Source: a virus
Strand: one strand, 5' to 3'
DNA: 38,097 nucleotides
Virus record (IMG/VR): IMGVR_UViG_3300017528_000042
Span: 1-38,097 of that record
In this document: piece after piece, positions 1 to 8,568 of the stretch
Layout: each line of letters opens with the position of its first letter
Position numbering within the stretch: position 1 is the stretch's first letter
Position numbers and translations under genes: made by a program
The notes under the pieces: generated by a model
The model's database searches: none
What the model was told of the DNA's origin: nothing
The model's input: only the letters and a program-made list of their open reading frames with translations

Positions 1-579
1 GGCCTCGTCCTCATCTTCGTCCTCAGCGTCGCCAGACTCTTCCTCCGAGCCGAGCGCTTCCTCGATGTAGTTGAGGATGCGGGAGGACGGCTTGTCCTGC
101 TCGTTCTCCCATTCGGTGATGGCCTCCATCGTGGCCACGTCGTCCTCGTCCTCCACGTCAAGCGCCTTGACAGCCTTCACCTTGCCAGCGACGGACATCT
201 CGGTGTAGCCCTCGATGTAGTCGTCCGGGTCAAACGGAGCCTCATCGCCGTCGTCACTGCTGGCATCGTCGTCGCCGTCATCCTCGATCTCGGGCAGGTC
301 GCCGAAGACCGGCTCGTCATCCTCGATGGTCACGCCACCGGCCTCAAGGATCTCCTCGATCTGGCGTCCCGACTCAGCGACTTCCTCGTCCTCGTCGTCA
401 GGAGTGATGCCATCGTTCACCCAGGCGTCGATCGAGAACGCGATGATCTCGTCGGCAGCAGCAAGGCGCTCCTTCTTCGTGTCAGGCATCTCCTCGGAGT
501 ACGCCCCGTACTTGATGCCAAGCTCGATGATCACCTGAGCGTGATCGTCGGTGAGCTTCAACTCCTTCAACTGCGGCAC
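1..579 (-). CDS. Acidic hypothetical phage protein (C-terminus beyond left edge)
   Basis: The minus-strand frame is open from a GTG at 579 to the left edge (193 codons). A GAGGAGG ribosome binding site lies 6 bases before the GTG. The protein is strongly acidic, with long Asp/Glu runs around residues 60-120 and again at the visible end. Residues about 150-175 carry the pattern I-x-E-W-E-x(4)-D-K-P-x-x-R-I-L-N-Y. A similar pattern occurs in the acidic protein at 35624-36328, so the two may share a small helical domain. The gene has its own candidate promoter and lies behind a terminator-like hairpin, so it is probably a separate transcription unit from the nuclease gene upstream. No function recognised. 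Confidence 0.8.
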   Translation of the reverse strand, partial: MPQLKELKLTDDHAQVIIELGIKYGAYSEEMPDTKKERLAAADEIIAFSIDAWVNDGITPDDEDEEVAESGRQIEEILEAGGVTIEDDEPVFGDLPEIEDDGDDDASSDDGDEAPFDPDDYIEGYTEMSVAGKVKAVKALDVEDEDDVATMEAITEWENEQDKPSSRILNYIEEALGSEEESGDAEDEDEDEA

Positions 580-619
580 AGCAAGCCTCCTCGGCTCGGT
601 TTCGGTGTTGTCCCGGTCC

Positions 620-648
620 AGTGTAGCGGGTTTCGTCGCTGGGATCAA
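620..648 (-). promoter_or_regulatory. Candidate sigma70-like promoter for the left-edge acidic gene
   Basis: On the minus strand a -35-like TTGATC (648-643) and a -10-like TACACT (625-620) are separated by exactly 17 bases. The predicted start of transcription is near 612, leaving a leader of about 30 bases with a strong ribosome binding site before the GTG at 579. It lies directly after a terminator-like hairpin, as expected for a new transcription unit. Confidence 0.45.
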
Positions 649-658
649 CCCAAAGATC

Positions 659-675
659 AGCCCCCGTAGGGGGCT
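659..675 (-). terminator. Terminator-like hairpin after the Cas4-like gene
   Basis: A perfect 7-bp stem AGCCCCC/GGGGGCT closes a 3-base loop, starting 10 bases past the nuclease stop codon at 685. The stem is very GC-rich, but the sequence after it has only a short T stretch (GATCTTTGG), so intrinsic termination may be partial. Confidence 0.5.
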
Positions 676-684
676 ACGTCGCCG

Positions 685-1782
685 TTAGGACTCTTGCCAG
701 CGAGCGAAGACCGCTTCCCGAACCTTGCCGAGATCATAGTCGGGTCGGGCCTCCTGTGCAGTCTCGACCGCAGCCGACTCAGCCATCGGCACCAAGTCGC
801 CTCGCTTGACAGCCTCCTGATGATCGTCGCGGCAAACACCGCTGCCTCGGTTCGTGCCGTACGGGCACCACTTGCACGGGCTGTCGTCGGTCGTCCAGTT
901 CCACCCGAACGGATGCTTGCCTGTGAGGTGCGTCTGCGGGAGGAGTCCTTCCTCGAAGAACTTGCGCCACACGCGCAACTGCTCGCGTCCCTTGCGCATG
1001 AACTCAGGGTCGTACTCGAAGTAGTACTCGCGTGTCTTGTCGGGCACGTTGCGTGAGGAGTAGTACAGGTACCCGTGCTCGACGGGCGCGAGCGTAGCTT
1101 CCTCCAGACACTTGTCGCCGCCATGCTCCGGGCAAACCGTAACCGCGTTACCATTCCGCCGCCCCAAATCGACGGCCAGCCGCCCACTGTTGATGCAGCG
1201 CACTACGTTCCACGGGCCGCGCTCATGCGCAAGGCCGATCTGACACTTGACCTGCCGCACGTACTCCTCATGCGGGCCACGCAGGAGCTTGATCATCTGC
1301 TCTACATGGTCATCGTCAATATTCTTGACTTCCGCCACGATCGGACGGATAGCGCGCGGACGCACCACGATCGCGTCAACAGTAGAGGTGAGCCACACCT
1401 CTGCGTCCTCAAACTGCGTCTGGAACTCTGCGTCCGGGGGCGCGCTCAGCAGCATGCCTGCGGTGTGCCAGCGACGCACAAGCTGCTTCTCATGATCCTT
1501 GCCTGCATCCATGCGCTGCCTGCCTGCGCGTGAGAACGCGCTACGCGGGATGTCCATGAGTGTGTAGATCGCACGCCGCCCACACGCGCGAGGGTCGTCA
1601 CCAGGGAACTGTGAGCCGTGGAAGGCTACATGCCAGGGCGCATCGTGCTGATGGCCCTTACGCGGTGCCTCTAGCTCAAGCTTCTCCGCGAACTTGTATG
1701 CAGCATTAGTGAGCGGGTCGATCTCCTTCAGCATTCCGATTCTGGAGAAGAATTCACCCCGTGATAACCCCACTATTGACAC
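685..1782 (-). CDS. Cas4/RecB-like Fe-S exonuclease (PD-(D/E)XK superfamily)
   Basis: The 365-residue product has the layout of Cas4-like phage exonucleases. An isolated Cys (about 67) precedes the nuclease core, and a CKWC pair (303, 306) plus Cys317 follow it: four cysteines placed to hold a 4Fe-4S cluster, as in Cas4 and AddB. In the core, Asp136 and the EVK motif (151-153) give the metal-binding residues, and a Q-rich stretch near 177-181 resembles the QxxxY motif. Family knowledge predicts processing of DNA ends, and the RecA-like gene nearby suggests a phage recombination pair. The start is taken as GTG 1782, inside a repeated sequence; an ATG at residue 17 (1734) is an alternative with no better ribosome binding site. 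Confidence 0.85.
   Translation of the reverse strand: MSIVGLSRGEFFSRIGMLKEIDPLTNAAYKFAEKLELEAPRKGHQHDAPWHVAFHGSQFPGDDPRACGRRAIYTLMDIPRSAFSRAGRQRMDAGKDHEKQLVRRWHTAGMLLSAPPDAEFQTQFEDAEVWLTSTVDAIVVRPRAIRPIVAEVKNIDDDHVEQMIKLLRGPHEEYVRQVKCQIGLAHERGPWNVVRCINSGRLAVDLGRRNGNAVTVCPEHGGDKCLEEATLAPVEHGYLYYSSRNVPDKTREYYFEYDPEFMRKGREQLRVWRKFFEEGLLPQTHLTGKHPFGWNWTTDDSPCKWCPYGTNRGSGVCRDDHQEAVKRGDLVPMAESAAVETAQEARPDYDLGKVREAVFARWQES
1138..1152 (-). repeat. Dispersed GGTTACGCGGTTACG motif, variant copy
   Basis: The minus strand reads GGTAACGCGGTTACG, one base different from the consensus found at 10417, 11078 and 17461. It lies inside the Cas4-like gene. Confidence 0.5.
1752..1779. repeat. Copy B of a 27-bp direct repeat
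   Basis: This copy holds one full 27-bp unit. Its first 20 bases (1752-1771) recur at 1904-1923, and the 11 bases CCCACTATTGA (1769-1779) recur at 1894-1904. The two matches have different offsets (152 and 125), which differ by 27, as expected if both copies are fragments of a former 27-bp tandem array. This copy forms the first codons of the nuclease gene. Confidence 0.7.
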
Positions 1783-1830
1783 CCTGCCTTGTCATAGACA
1801 TAGGCGGCCCGCGCATGCTGGAAAGAACGC

Positions 1831-1853
1831 CGCCGGGAAACGCCTGCCCGGCG
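1831..1853 (-). terminator. Terminator-like hairpin between the 65-aa gene and the nuclease gene
   Basis: A perfect 7-bp stem CGCCGGG/CCCGGCG surrounds a 9-base loop. On the minus strand it is followed by GCGTTCTTTCC, which is moderately T-rich. It sits in the 123-base gap between the 65-residue gene and the nuclease gene. The rest of the gap is the two 27-bp repeat fragments and otherwise featureless sequence. Confidence 0.5.
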
Positions 1854-1893
1854 ACACCAGCGATAGCGCCAAAACGCTTCCACCAGTAGACCA

Positions 1894-1923
1894 CCCACTA
1901 TTGATTCACCCCGTGATAACCCC
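1894..1923. repeat. Copy A of the 27-bp direct repeat
   Basis: This copy contains the last 10 bases of the 27-bp unit followed by the first 20 bases of the next unit, matching copy B at 1752-1779. It overlaps the last codons and the TGA stop of the 65-residue gene. Confidence 0.7.
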
Positions 1924-2103
1924 AACACGCACCTCCACCATCGTCAGATCTACAATCGCCATGCCTGCCTGTACGTACATGTAGCCATTCATGCCACGAT
2001 GCGTGAGTCCTCTATCGCGCTTGGCCTTACTCTCAAGCGTCAGCATGATGTGCATCTCTTCCGGCGTTGACGGGAAGTTGATCAGTTCAGCTACGTCGTG
2101 CAT
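1906..2103 (-). CDS. Small hypothetical protein (65 aa)
   Basis: The 65-residue protein begins with ATG 2103, which overlaps the end of the previous gene by 17 bases. A weak purine-rich stretch (GATGAGAAGAA) precedes it. I recognise no domain. The middle has several Met and Gly residues. The last codons and stop lie inside copy A of the 27-bp repeat. Position in a tightly packed chain is the main support. Confidence 0.55.
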   Translation of the reverse strand: MHDVAELINFPSTPEEMHIMLTLESKAKRDRGLTHRGMNGYMYVQAGMAIVDLTMVEVRVGVITG

Positions 2104-2371
2104 TTCTTCTCATCGCCGCCCTGGTCATCTTGCGATTCGCCTCAGCCAGCTTCAGTAGTGCTGCGTGAATCTCGTTTGAGACAGGCTGCCCAACCATATA
2201 CGGTCGCCAGCCGACGGCGTACAGGTGGTCGCGTGCCTTGTCCGCCAGCGATCGCTCGGAGGAAGGTGACGTAGCCGTCTTCGGTGAGGATCTGACGAGC
2301 TTCCCCGCGCGCTTTTGTGCCAACAATCCAGCGGACTTCTGGTGCTTCTTTGCCCACGGGTTCTCCTTCAT
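2087..2371 (-). CDS. Small basic hypothetical protein (94 aa)
   Basis: ATG 2371 overlaps the TGA stop of the RecA-like gene as ATGA, so translation is probably coupled. A longer reading from 2446 would run deep into the RecA-like gene and is not preferred. The protein is rich in Lys and Arg at both ends (KENPWAKKHQK at the start, AMRRNARRS at the end) and could bind nucleic acid. No known domain is visible. Confidence 0.65.
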   Translation of the reverse strand: MKENPWAKKHQKSAGLLAQKRAGKLVRSSPKTATSPSSERSLADKARDHLYAVGWRPYMVGQPVSNEIHAALLKLAEANRKMTRAAMRRNARRS

Positions 2372-3591
2372 GTCGCCATCCGTAGTCTTGACAGAATCTT
2401 GTGCTTCAGTTCGTCGTTCTGCATGATGCCCTCGATCGCACGCCATTCGCCCTTATACTTCAGTGTCGTGCGCTTGAAGTTCTCGTCAAGCATGTAGTAC
2501 ATCCCGCCGCCTGCTGCCTCGATGATGTGAAAGTACTCCGCCACCGTCAGTAGCTCGAAGCCCTGGTCAAAACCGATGTCCTGCACGATTTCACCAGTCT
2601 TGGCATCGGCTACGTCGAAGGCGAATCGTCCCACGGCATTTCTGAAAGGCTTGCCGGTGGAGTTCTTGTCAATCTTGCAGCGCATCTCGATACCGGCAAC
2701 CTCGTGTCCGTCTGAGCCGAGGGCCATGAAGTCGTTGCTGGCCTTCTTCTTGTCGTCAACGAGTTGCAGCTTGTCGTTGAGGTAAAGATGCTTGGCACCT
2801 GAGAACGCGACAGCGATGCTCGCGTTATGACGGAGGAAGCGAATGTTGGGCGGAGTGACAGGAGACTGCCCCTTGTATCCCTGTTGGCCTAGCTGAGTGC
2901 GGACCTGATCCACGATGACGATCGTGTTCTCCTCGCGGTCCATGCGCTTGCGAACCTTGCGTAGACGCTTCCATGCCTGTGCCGCCGAGCCACGGTCGTA
3001 CTCACCGGGTTCGAGGTTAGCCTCCATATAGCTCTGCGCGTTGGAGGCGCTGTCAATGATGATGATGTGGTAGGCATCGAGAGCCGCCGCCATCTCCTCG
3101 ATGATCTCCTCGATGATGTTCTCCTCAATGATGACACAGCGCTCGGGCCGCATGTCGATACCGAGCTTCATCGCGAAGTCCGGCTGAGCACGTTGCTCTG
3201 TGTCAAATATGAGGACACTCAAGCCATCAGGAAACCGCTTGACGATCGAGGCCAGCTTACGCTTGAGCGCGATCGTGCGGAGTTTCTGTCTGCGCACCTC
3301 CCAGAACTTGATCTCAAGCTCGTACAGTTCGCTCATGATCCGGGGATAGTTCTGAGCGCAGTACGCCATTCCCCAGTTCTGAAGACTCTTGCCACTGCCT
3401 TCGGGGCCATACCAGCGACAGATGTGACCGAATGGCACACCGCCGGTCGTGGCCCATGTCAGCAATGGTGAGATAAACGGGATGCGGATCGGGCCATCAG
3501 CGAGTGCGCTTTCAGCACTGTAGATCTTCGAGCCGGTGTTGCGAGCAGCAACCCAAGCTAGGTAATCGCGACGTTTCTCGGGGTCAACCAT
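2368..3591 (-). CDS. RecA-like recombinase/ATPase
   Basis: This 407-residue protein keeps the RecA core: Walker A GPEGSGKS near residue 64, a stretch DTEQRAQPDFAMKLGID matching the RecA segment after beta-3, Walker B IIIIDSAS, and VIVDQVRTQLG matching the region before loop L2. Compared with bacterial RecA there is an extra charged helical stretch between Walker A and the DTEQ segment (residues about 85-120). RecA-type proteins form filaments on ssDNA and promote strand exchange. With the Cas4-like nuclease downstream and a DnaE-type polymerase upstream, it likely serves recombination-dependent replication or repair. The start is ATG 3591, 4 bases after the collagen-like gene, with AGGGTAGG upstream. 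Confidence 0.88.
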   Translation of the reverse strand: MVDPEKRRDYLAWVAARNTGSKIYSAESALADGPIRIPFISPLLTWATTGGVPFGHICRWYGPEGSGKSLQNWGMAYCAQNYPRIMSELYELEIKFWEVRRQKLRTIALKRKLASIVKRFPDGLSVLIFDTEQRAQPDFAMKLGIDMRPERCVIIEENIIEEIIEEMAAALDAYHIIIIDSASNAQSYMEANLEPGEYDRGSAAQAWKRLRKVRKRMDREENTIVIVDQVRTQLGQQGYKGQSPVTPPNIRFLRHNASIAVAFSGAKHLYLNDKLQLVDDKKKASNDFMALGSDGHEVAGIEMRCKIDKNSTGKPFRNAVGRFAFDVADAKTGEIVQDIGFDQGFELLTVAEYFHIIEAAGGGMYYMLDENFKRTTLKYKGEWRAIEGIMQNDELKHKILSRLRMAT

Positions 3592-3595
3592 GTGC

Positions 3596-4147
3596 CTACC
3601 CTACAGTCTTTGCCACGACCACACAGGCCACGATCTGCTTCTGCCCACCGGGGCTATTCACCGTGATCTGCTGCGCCAGTGTCCCTGCCGGACAACCGAG
3701 AGGCGCAGGTGGTGCCGCAGGGCCAGGCGGTCCTTGCGGTCCCTGCCTGCCTCGCGGTCCGCGCGGTCCTGTCGCTCCTGTATCACCCTTGTCACCCTTT
3801 GGCCCACGGAATCCTCTCGGCCCTCGCGGTCCGGCAGGCCCAGTAGCACCGACATCACCCTTGTCACCTTTCTCGCCCTGCTTGCCAGTGGCACCAGTGA
3901 TACCAATTCCGGTCGGTCCTGCGGGTCCTACAGGACCAGCCGGTCCCTGAGCACCACCGGGAGTGCCGGGAGTGCCTTGAGGTCCCTGTTCGCCCTTCGG
4001 CCCTGTGTGTCCACGGGGACCACGCTCTCCCTGCGGTCCACGCGGCCCAGGAGGGCCAGGCTTGCCATGCCAGTCAGGCGGCACCGCGAAGACTGGTGAG
4101 GCCATCACCAGTGCGGTAGCAGCCACCGCTACTATTGTCGTTTTCAT
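3596..4147 (-). CDS. Secreted collagen-like protein
   Basis: The start is ATG 4147, which overlaps the polymerase stop as ATGA. The N-terminus is a classical signal peptide (MKTT, hydrophobic core, cleavage after MASPVFA near residue 21). It is followed by about 110 residues of nearly unbroken Gly-X-Y triplets rich in Pro, Lys and Glu (GPR, GDK, GPQ types). The C-terminal 40 residues lack triplets and contain two Cys (in LGCPAG and IVACVV), possibly a trimerisation or disulfide cap. Gly-X-Y repeats form a collagen triple helix, but the role here is unknown. A secreted product placed between DNA polymerase and RecA is odd: it might alter the host surface or be a moron gene. There is no promoter of its own; translation looks coupled to the polymerase. 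Confidence 0.85.
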   Translation of the reverse strand: MKTTIVAVAATALVMASPVFAVPPDWHGKPGPPGPRGPQGERGPRGHTGPKGEQGPQGTPGTPGGAQGPAGPVGPAGPTGIGITGATGKQGEKGDKGDVGATGPAGPRGPRGFRGPKGDKGDTGATGPRGPRGRQGPQGPPGPAAPPAPLGCPAGTLAQQITVNSPGGQKQIVACVVVAKTVG

Positions 4148-7100
4148 GCAATCTCCCATTCTTGCTCTTCAGCAACCTCGAACACGTCAGCCATGTCAGT
4201 GACAACAATCTGATTGCGATCGTCTTTGTATCCGGCGATGAAGAACAGTGCTGAGTTAGCGATCAGATCCTTGAACTGCGCGTACATCTTCGGAAAGACC
4301 GTGCAGGAGTATAGATTCGCCTCATAGGCAACATCGATGAAGGCCATCTCTTCCTTCGCCTTGGTGAGAATCACCTTCGTCGTGACTATCTCTCCGCCGA
4401 TCGTCACCTGAGACGCCGTACAACGCGGGCAGTGGCACCATGAACCGTGGTTCGGACCCTTGCGCTTGGGATGCTTGGGCAGATCTTCAACCTCTGCCTC
4501 AGTATGAATACGCTTGTCGATATACGGCTTGAACTTGAGGAGGTACGCACTCTGGGTCAGCGACACATTGAGCGCAGCCAACTCCATCGCATTCAGTTCG
4601 GCCATCGACGGAGTGCTGACGATCGCAGGCTCGTCGCCGTTCTGGTGTTCCTTGATCCAGCGTGCCACTGGATATGTGTCACCAAGCCTGTCGATCTTGT
4701 CCGGCTCGGCATCAGGGTGGTGCGGACATTTCAGATCGTTGATCGCATCCTCGACCATCGCCTCAAGATCATCGTCAGGGTCCTTGGCTTTGATCGTGCG
4801 CGACTTGAGATGTCCACAAGTCATCTTGACCTTCACCTTGGCTACGTTCTCTCCCCACTGGCGTGTGTGGCTGAGCAAGAACTCACGGTCGTCAGTCTCA
4901 TCGAACGCGCCAGCCTGAGTCAATGCGACAAGCTTGTCGGCACCGAAGCCTGATGGGACTTTCTCTACGAAATCTCGATAGTCCTCGTAGGGCCGGTTAT
5001 CGAGGACATGATTGATAAGGCCCGCTCCCATTCCTGTGATGCTGACGAGGCCGTAGCGCAGACGGTCACCGTCGATTCCCCAGCCAAGATCGCTTCTATT
5101 GACATCAGGTCCCACAGCATCGATGTCGAAGAACCTTGCCTCTCGCAAAGTATTCTTGTAGAAATCCTGTTGCTCCTTCTTCTTCGCCTTATGCTCGGTC
5201 GTCAGGATTGATGCATACATGGCAAGCGGGTAGTGAACCTTCAGCCACATGTCCTGATACGCCTGCAAACCGTACGATTCGCTATGGCTGCGGTTGAACC
5301 CGTACCCACCCCACTCAAGGATGTAGCCCCAGATCTCGTTGGCGACATCATCCTTGATGTAGTTCTCGCGGCAGCCCTGCATCCACTGGTCGTAGAACTG
5401 CGCCATCTCGGCCTGCGCTTCCTCCTTGCCGAGACGGTAAAGCTTACTGACAGATTTGCGCATGTAGTCTGCCTGAGCGCCGGTGAACTTGCCGAGCACC
5501 TTGCAGATCTCCATGACCTGTTCCTGAAATGCGATCAGACCAAGCGTTTCTGACAGCACTGATTCGAGAGCATCATGCCAGAAGGTGACCTTTGAGGGGT
5601 CATTGCGACGATCGATGAACTCAGACAGCAGCTTGATCGAGCCAGGACGATATACAGCATTGACGACAGCTAGATCAACTGCGTTACGAGCCTTGTAGGC
5701 ACGAAGGAACTGCGTGATACCGCGCCCTGCAAACTGGAACACTCCGACGCTCAGCCCCGCAACGAAGGCATCCATCGTCTTGCCGTCCACGTCGTAGGGA
5801 TCACGCAGAGCCGGGAGATCGTTCGGCTCCACTTTCTCGCCGTAGTGCTTCTGAATCAGATCGACAGCGTAATCCTGCTTGTCGAGACTCTTGACACCAA
5901 GCATGTCCCACTTGAGAAAGCCGTAGTTGCTCAGGATCGGAAACTCGATGCGGTCCGACCACGCTGTGACGATCGTCTCCTCGTCTGAGCCAGCCTGCGT
6001 CGGGATGTACCAGTTCGTCGGCCGAGGAGTAATGACGACGCCACCAGCATGCTTCGTGTCGCGGAGAATCTGCCCTTCCAGGCGAGTCATATCCTGCCAG
6101 GCAGCCGGAAAGTCGCGCTTGAGCTTATTGACATCATCATTGTCAGAAGCAATTTTGTCGAGGCCACGCTCAAGATCACCGATGCTGTCGGTCGCCGCAT
6201 TGAGGCGAACGTAGTCGATCTCGTAGACGGCACCGATCTCCTTGATCGTGACACGCGGAGCGAAAGTCTGGTAGGCGATGATGTCAGCTACGTGGTCGTG
6301 GCCGTAGACGACGCGCAGATATTCCTTGACCAGATCGCGGCCATTCGAGGCGAAGTCAATATCGATGTCAGGGTAGCCCTCACGATCCGGATTCATGAAG
6401 CGCTCGAACAGCAGCTTGTGCGGGATCGGATCGATACTGGTGATCCCGATCAGGTAGGAGATCAGACAGCCCGCCGCGCTACCCCTCCCCAGACCCACCC
6501 TGATCGGCTTCTTGAACTCACCGGGTACGTAGTACAGCGATCCGTCCGGCATCTTCGTCGGCAGCGGCAGGTCACTCTTGGCCCAGCGCACGAAGTCACC
6601 GGTGATGTAAAAGTAGTCGAGAACATTCTTGTCTTCGAGCACACCGTACTCATAGTCCATGCGCTCGGTGTACGTGTCAATACTCCACTGATCCCAGTGG
6701 CTACGAGGATACTGCTCGATGATCTTTGCCCAGCCCTCTTTCATCCATTGCTTGACTTGAGCAGCAGCATCGACATCGACCTTCGGCGGCTTCGCAGTCT
6801 TGCCAACTACGTACCAGCGGACCTGCCGCGCAAACGCATGTGTGTTGGCAAGCGCTTCATCGACCACATATCCGGGGAGATCCGGATGATTGTCGCGGAA
6901 CATTTGCGACAGTTCCTTGGCCGACGACAGGTAGATCGAGTCAATCTCCTCGGTGTAGACATCCTCGCCCATTTCCTTCTTCGCCTCGCGCTTGGTGAAC
7001 GTCTGCTTGTAGCTCGCCATTCGCAGTACTGCTTGCGTGCCGCTCCACTTCTTGTAGGGCACATGCACATCGCCGGTGACCATCAGCGGTGTGGACGTTT

Positions 7101-7743
7101 CCTGGCTGAGATTAGCTAGCGCAATGTTGACAGTACGCTGCTGTTCGAGATCGTGCGGCATGACCTCCAGCCACAGCCGATCACCGACGAGATCCTTCAT
7201 GTCGAAGATCCAGTCGAACGCACCCTCGATGTCGTCCTTCAAGATCAGTTGCGACAGCGGACTGGCGAGGCATGCGGTGGAAACAATGATGTCCTCATTG
7301 TCATCCTCCAACATCGCTAGATCCATGCAGGGCTTGCCGTAGAAGCCGCCACCGTTATCACGCTTGACCCACGATTTGCTCGATAGCCGCATGAGCGTAC
7401 GCCATCCGCGCAGAGAGGCGGCGTGCAGGCACAGATGGTTAGCCCAGGTGTGGTCACACTCCATGAAGCGATCGGGCCTCCAAAATGCCTCAATTCCCAG
7501 GATTGGGATGAGACGTTCGTCAGCACTACGCTTTTCGCCGGATACAAGAGGGTTGTCAAGCTTCTCGGGGTGTCGGCAGGCATAGACGTGCTCCAGCGCT
7601 CCTCCGAGCCGTCCGTGGTTGGTGAAGCCTAGATGTGTCTGACCCTTACGGACGGCCTGGTGAGACAGTTGATTGCGTGTCCCTGCACCATCAAGCGGGG
7701 AGTACTCGTCATGACAGTGAAAGTGTCCGGCGAAGTCAACCAT
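4144..7743 (-). CDS. dnaE: DNA polymerase III alpha subunit (DnaE-type)
   Basis: This is a C-family replicative polymerase of about 1199 residues. It opens with a PHP domain ([13 protein letters not shown] near residues 7-19). The usual TDHG motif reads TNHG, so one metal ligand may be lost. The palm carries GLGRGSAAG (near 421) and the catalytic PDIDIDFA (near 460), with a third Asp in WDMLG. The C-terminal part has Cys/His clusters (TCGH...CPHH and CHCPRC) that may bind zinc. No DnaQ-type exonuclease domain is visible. ATG 7743 is chosen over 7764 because it places the PHP motif at the usual distance from the start and overlaps the previous stop by only a few bases. It copies the phage genome, perhaps with host clamp proteins. 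Confidence 0.93.
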   Translation of the reverse strand: MVDFAGHFHCHDEYSPLDGAGTRNQLSHQAVRKGQTHLGFTNHGRLGGALEHVYACRHPEKLDNPLVSGEKRSADERLIPILGIEAFWRPDRFMECDHTWANHLCLHAASLRGWRTLMRLSSKSWVKRDNGGGFYGKPCMDLAMLEDDNEDIIVSTACLASPLSQLILKDDIEGAFDWIFDMKDLVGDRLWLEVMPHDLEQQRTVNIALANLSQETSTPLMVTGDVHVPYKKWSGTQAVLRMASYKQTFTKREAKKEMGEDVYTEEIDSIYLSSAKELSQMFRDNHPDLPGYVVDEALANTHAFARQVRWYVVGKTAKPPKVDVDAAAQVKQWMKEGWAKIIEQYPRSHWDQWSIDTYTERMDYEYGVLEDKNVLDYFYITGDFVRWAKSDLPLPTKMPDGSLYYVPGEFKKPIRVGLGRGSAAGCLISYLIGITSIDPIPHKLLFERFMNPDREGYPDIDIDFASNGRDLVKEYLRVVYGHDHVADIIAYQTFAPRVTIKEIGAVYEIDYVRLNAATDSIGDLERGLDKIASDNDDVNKLKRDFPAAWQDMTRLEGQILRDTKHAGGVVITPRPTNWYIPTQAGSDEETIVTAWSDRIEFPILSNYGFLKWDMLGVKSLDKQDYAVDLIQKHYGEKVEPNDLPALRDPYDVDGKTMDAFVAGLSVGVFQFAGRGITQFLRAYKARNAVDLAVVNAVYRPGSIKLLSEFIDRRNDPSKVTFWHDALESVLSETLGLIAFQEQVMEICKVLGKFTGAQADYMRKSVSKLYRLGKEEAQAEMAQFYDQWMQGCRENYIKDDVANEIWGYILEWGGYGFNRSHSESYGLQAYQDMWLKVHYPLAMYASILTTEHKAKKKEQQDFYKNTLREARFFDIDAVGPDVNRSDLGWGIDGDRLRYGLVSITGMGAGLINHVLDNRPYEDYRDFVEKVPSGFGADKLVALTQAGAFDETDDREFLLSHTRQWGENVAKVKVKMTCGHLKSRTIKAKDPDDDLEAMVEDAINDLKCPHHPDAEPDKIDRLGDTYPVARWIKEHQNGDEPAIVSTPSMAELNAMELAALNVSLTQSAYLLKFKPYIDKRIHTEAEVEDLPKHPKRKGPNHGSWCHCPRCTASQVTIGGEIVTTKVILTKAKEEMAFIDVAYEANLYSCTVFPKMYAQFKDLIANSALFFIAGYKDDRNQIVVTDMADVFEVAEEQEWEIA

Positions 7744-7924
7744 GTGTAATAGTTCCGTCGGCATCTATTGTCAGTACTACTTTATCACCATCACGGATGA
7801 TTACTTGCTTGGTTTCATACGCTTCCGAGGTGGAGTAGATGCCGTACTCACAGTCTTGAGGCAAAGCCATCGGAACCTCAATGCGAATGCGTCGTCCAGA
7901 AGTGTTTCGGAGGAAGCTAGGCAT
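7736..7924 (-). CDS. Small hypothetical protein (62 aa)
   Basis: The start is taken as ATG 7924, two bases after the previous stop; a reading from 7954 would overlap that gene. The short protein has alternating hydrophobic and charged residues (RRIRIEVPM, KQVIIRDGDKVVLTIDADG), consistent with a small beta-rich fold. The stop overlaps the polymerase start. No family recognised. Confidence 0.6.
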   Translation of the reverse strand: MPSFLRNTSGRRIRIEVPMALPQDCEYGIYSTSEAYETKQVIIRDGDKVVLTIDADGTITHG

Positions 7925-7926
7925 TG

Positions 7927-8130
7927 TCAGCCATTCTTCTTCCACGACAGCCATTCGTCAATACTGAGTGTAGCTGTGTGCCCGCCCATGATGTCGTTCA
8001 CCCACACCGCAAACGATCCGTCGCTACGCTTCAGCACAGCGCGCAGCACAAAGGCATTGCCATCCAGAGGATCGGCGCGAACTTCGCCGGACCAGTCCTT
8101 TTTGTAGTCAATGTTGTCGATCTCAGTCAT
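7927..8130 (-). CDS. Small hypothetical protein (67 aa)
   Basis: ATG 8130 overlaps the stop of the wHTH gene as ATGA, which decides the start over the longer reading from 8196. The sequence suggests a small beta-sheet protein (FVLRAVLKRSDGSFAVWVN) ending in a Trp-rich tail (DEWLSWKKNG). No domain recognised. It lies in a chain of short genes between the regulator and the polymerase. Confidence 0.65.
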   Translation of the reverse strand: MTEIDNIDYKKDWSGEVRADPLDGNAFVLRAVLKRSDGSFAVWVNDIMGGHTATLSIDEWLSWKKNG

Positions 8131-8471
8131 GCGGCGTAGAGCCTCGTTTGTTCGAGCCAGGATAGCGCCGAATCGGCGCGAGAAGTGATCGTCCATTGCG
8201 TCAAACCGTTCTGGCCGATGTGGCGAACTACTAGCTGACGATTCTCCAGCGTGCGCAGGGAGGCGTACGTCGCCGAATGAGAAACGCCGATGTAGAATGC
8301 GCCACCGTGCTTCTGATCGTACTTGGAGATCTCTTCCAGATGATCCGACAACAGTGATGTTGTCAGCGCACCCTCAGACTTGAGCAAGACCAGCAGATCA
8401 AACTGCTTCCACGTCATGAATGCTGCTAGTGCATGTGTACTGAGTGGAGTTGGTTTCTTGACTTGAGGCAT
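8127..8471 (-). CDS. Winged-helix DNA-binding protein
   Basis: The 114-residue protein has a winged helix-turn-helix appearance: helix MTWKQFDLLVLLKSEG, a second helix with SLLSDHLEEI, a recognition helix around HSATYASLRTLENRQLV, and a wing-like strand pair ending in TQWTITSRA. This layout resembles PadR or MarR-type regulators. The start is ATG 8471 with CAGGAG upstream. It is the first gene after a terminator-like hairpin and heads the chain that leads into the polymerase, so it may regulate that chain. Confidence 0.75.
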   Translation of the reverse strand: MPQVKKPTPLSTHALAAFMTWKQFDLLVLLKSEGALTTSLLSDHLEEISKYDQKHGGAFYIGVSHSATYASLRTLENRQLVVRHIGQNGLTQWTITSRADSALSWLEQTRLYAA

Positions 8472-8507
8472 ATCGTCGTCACTCCTGTTGTCAACGTAGA
8501 AAGGCGA

Positions 8508-8543
8508 GAGGGGCGCACCGGTTGCCCGCCGATAGCGCCCCTC
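8508..8543 (-). terminator. Terminator-like hairpin between the AT-hook and wHTH genes
   Basis: A perfect 9-bp stem GAGGGGCGC/GCGCCCCTC encloses an 18-base loop and can be extended on both sides by AAAGG/CCTTT with a small bulge. The T tract after it is weak (CCTTTCTACGTT). It occupies most of the 97-base gap between the two genes. Confidence 0.5.
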
Positions 8544-8568
8544 CTTTGCCCATCTCTATGTTTCGCCG

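Noticed and set aside
657-1187. Long open frames on either strand opposite the Cas4-like gene
   Set aside because: They are Arg- and Ser-rich shadow frames with no ribosome binding site, and they overlap a gene with clear family motifs.
3596-4147. Reading the repeat-rich collagen-like region as a DNA repeat or mobile element
   Set aside because: The repetition follows Gly-X-Y codons in one frame with a signal peptide, so it is coding.
6049-7119. A 356-codon plus-strand open frame inside the polymerase gene
   Set aside because: It lies fully antisense to a gene with all polymerase motifs and has no domain of its own.
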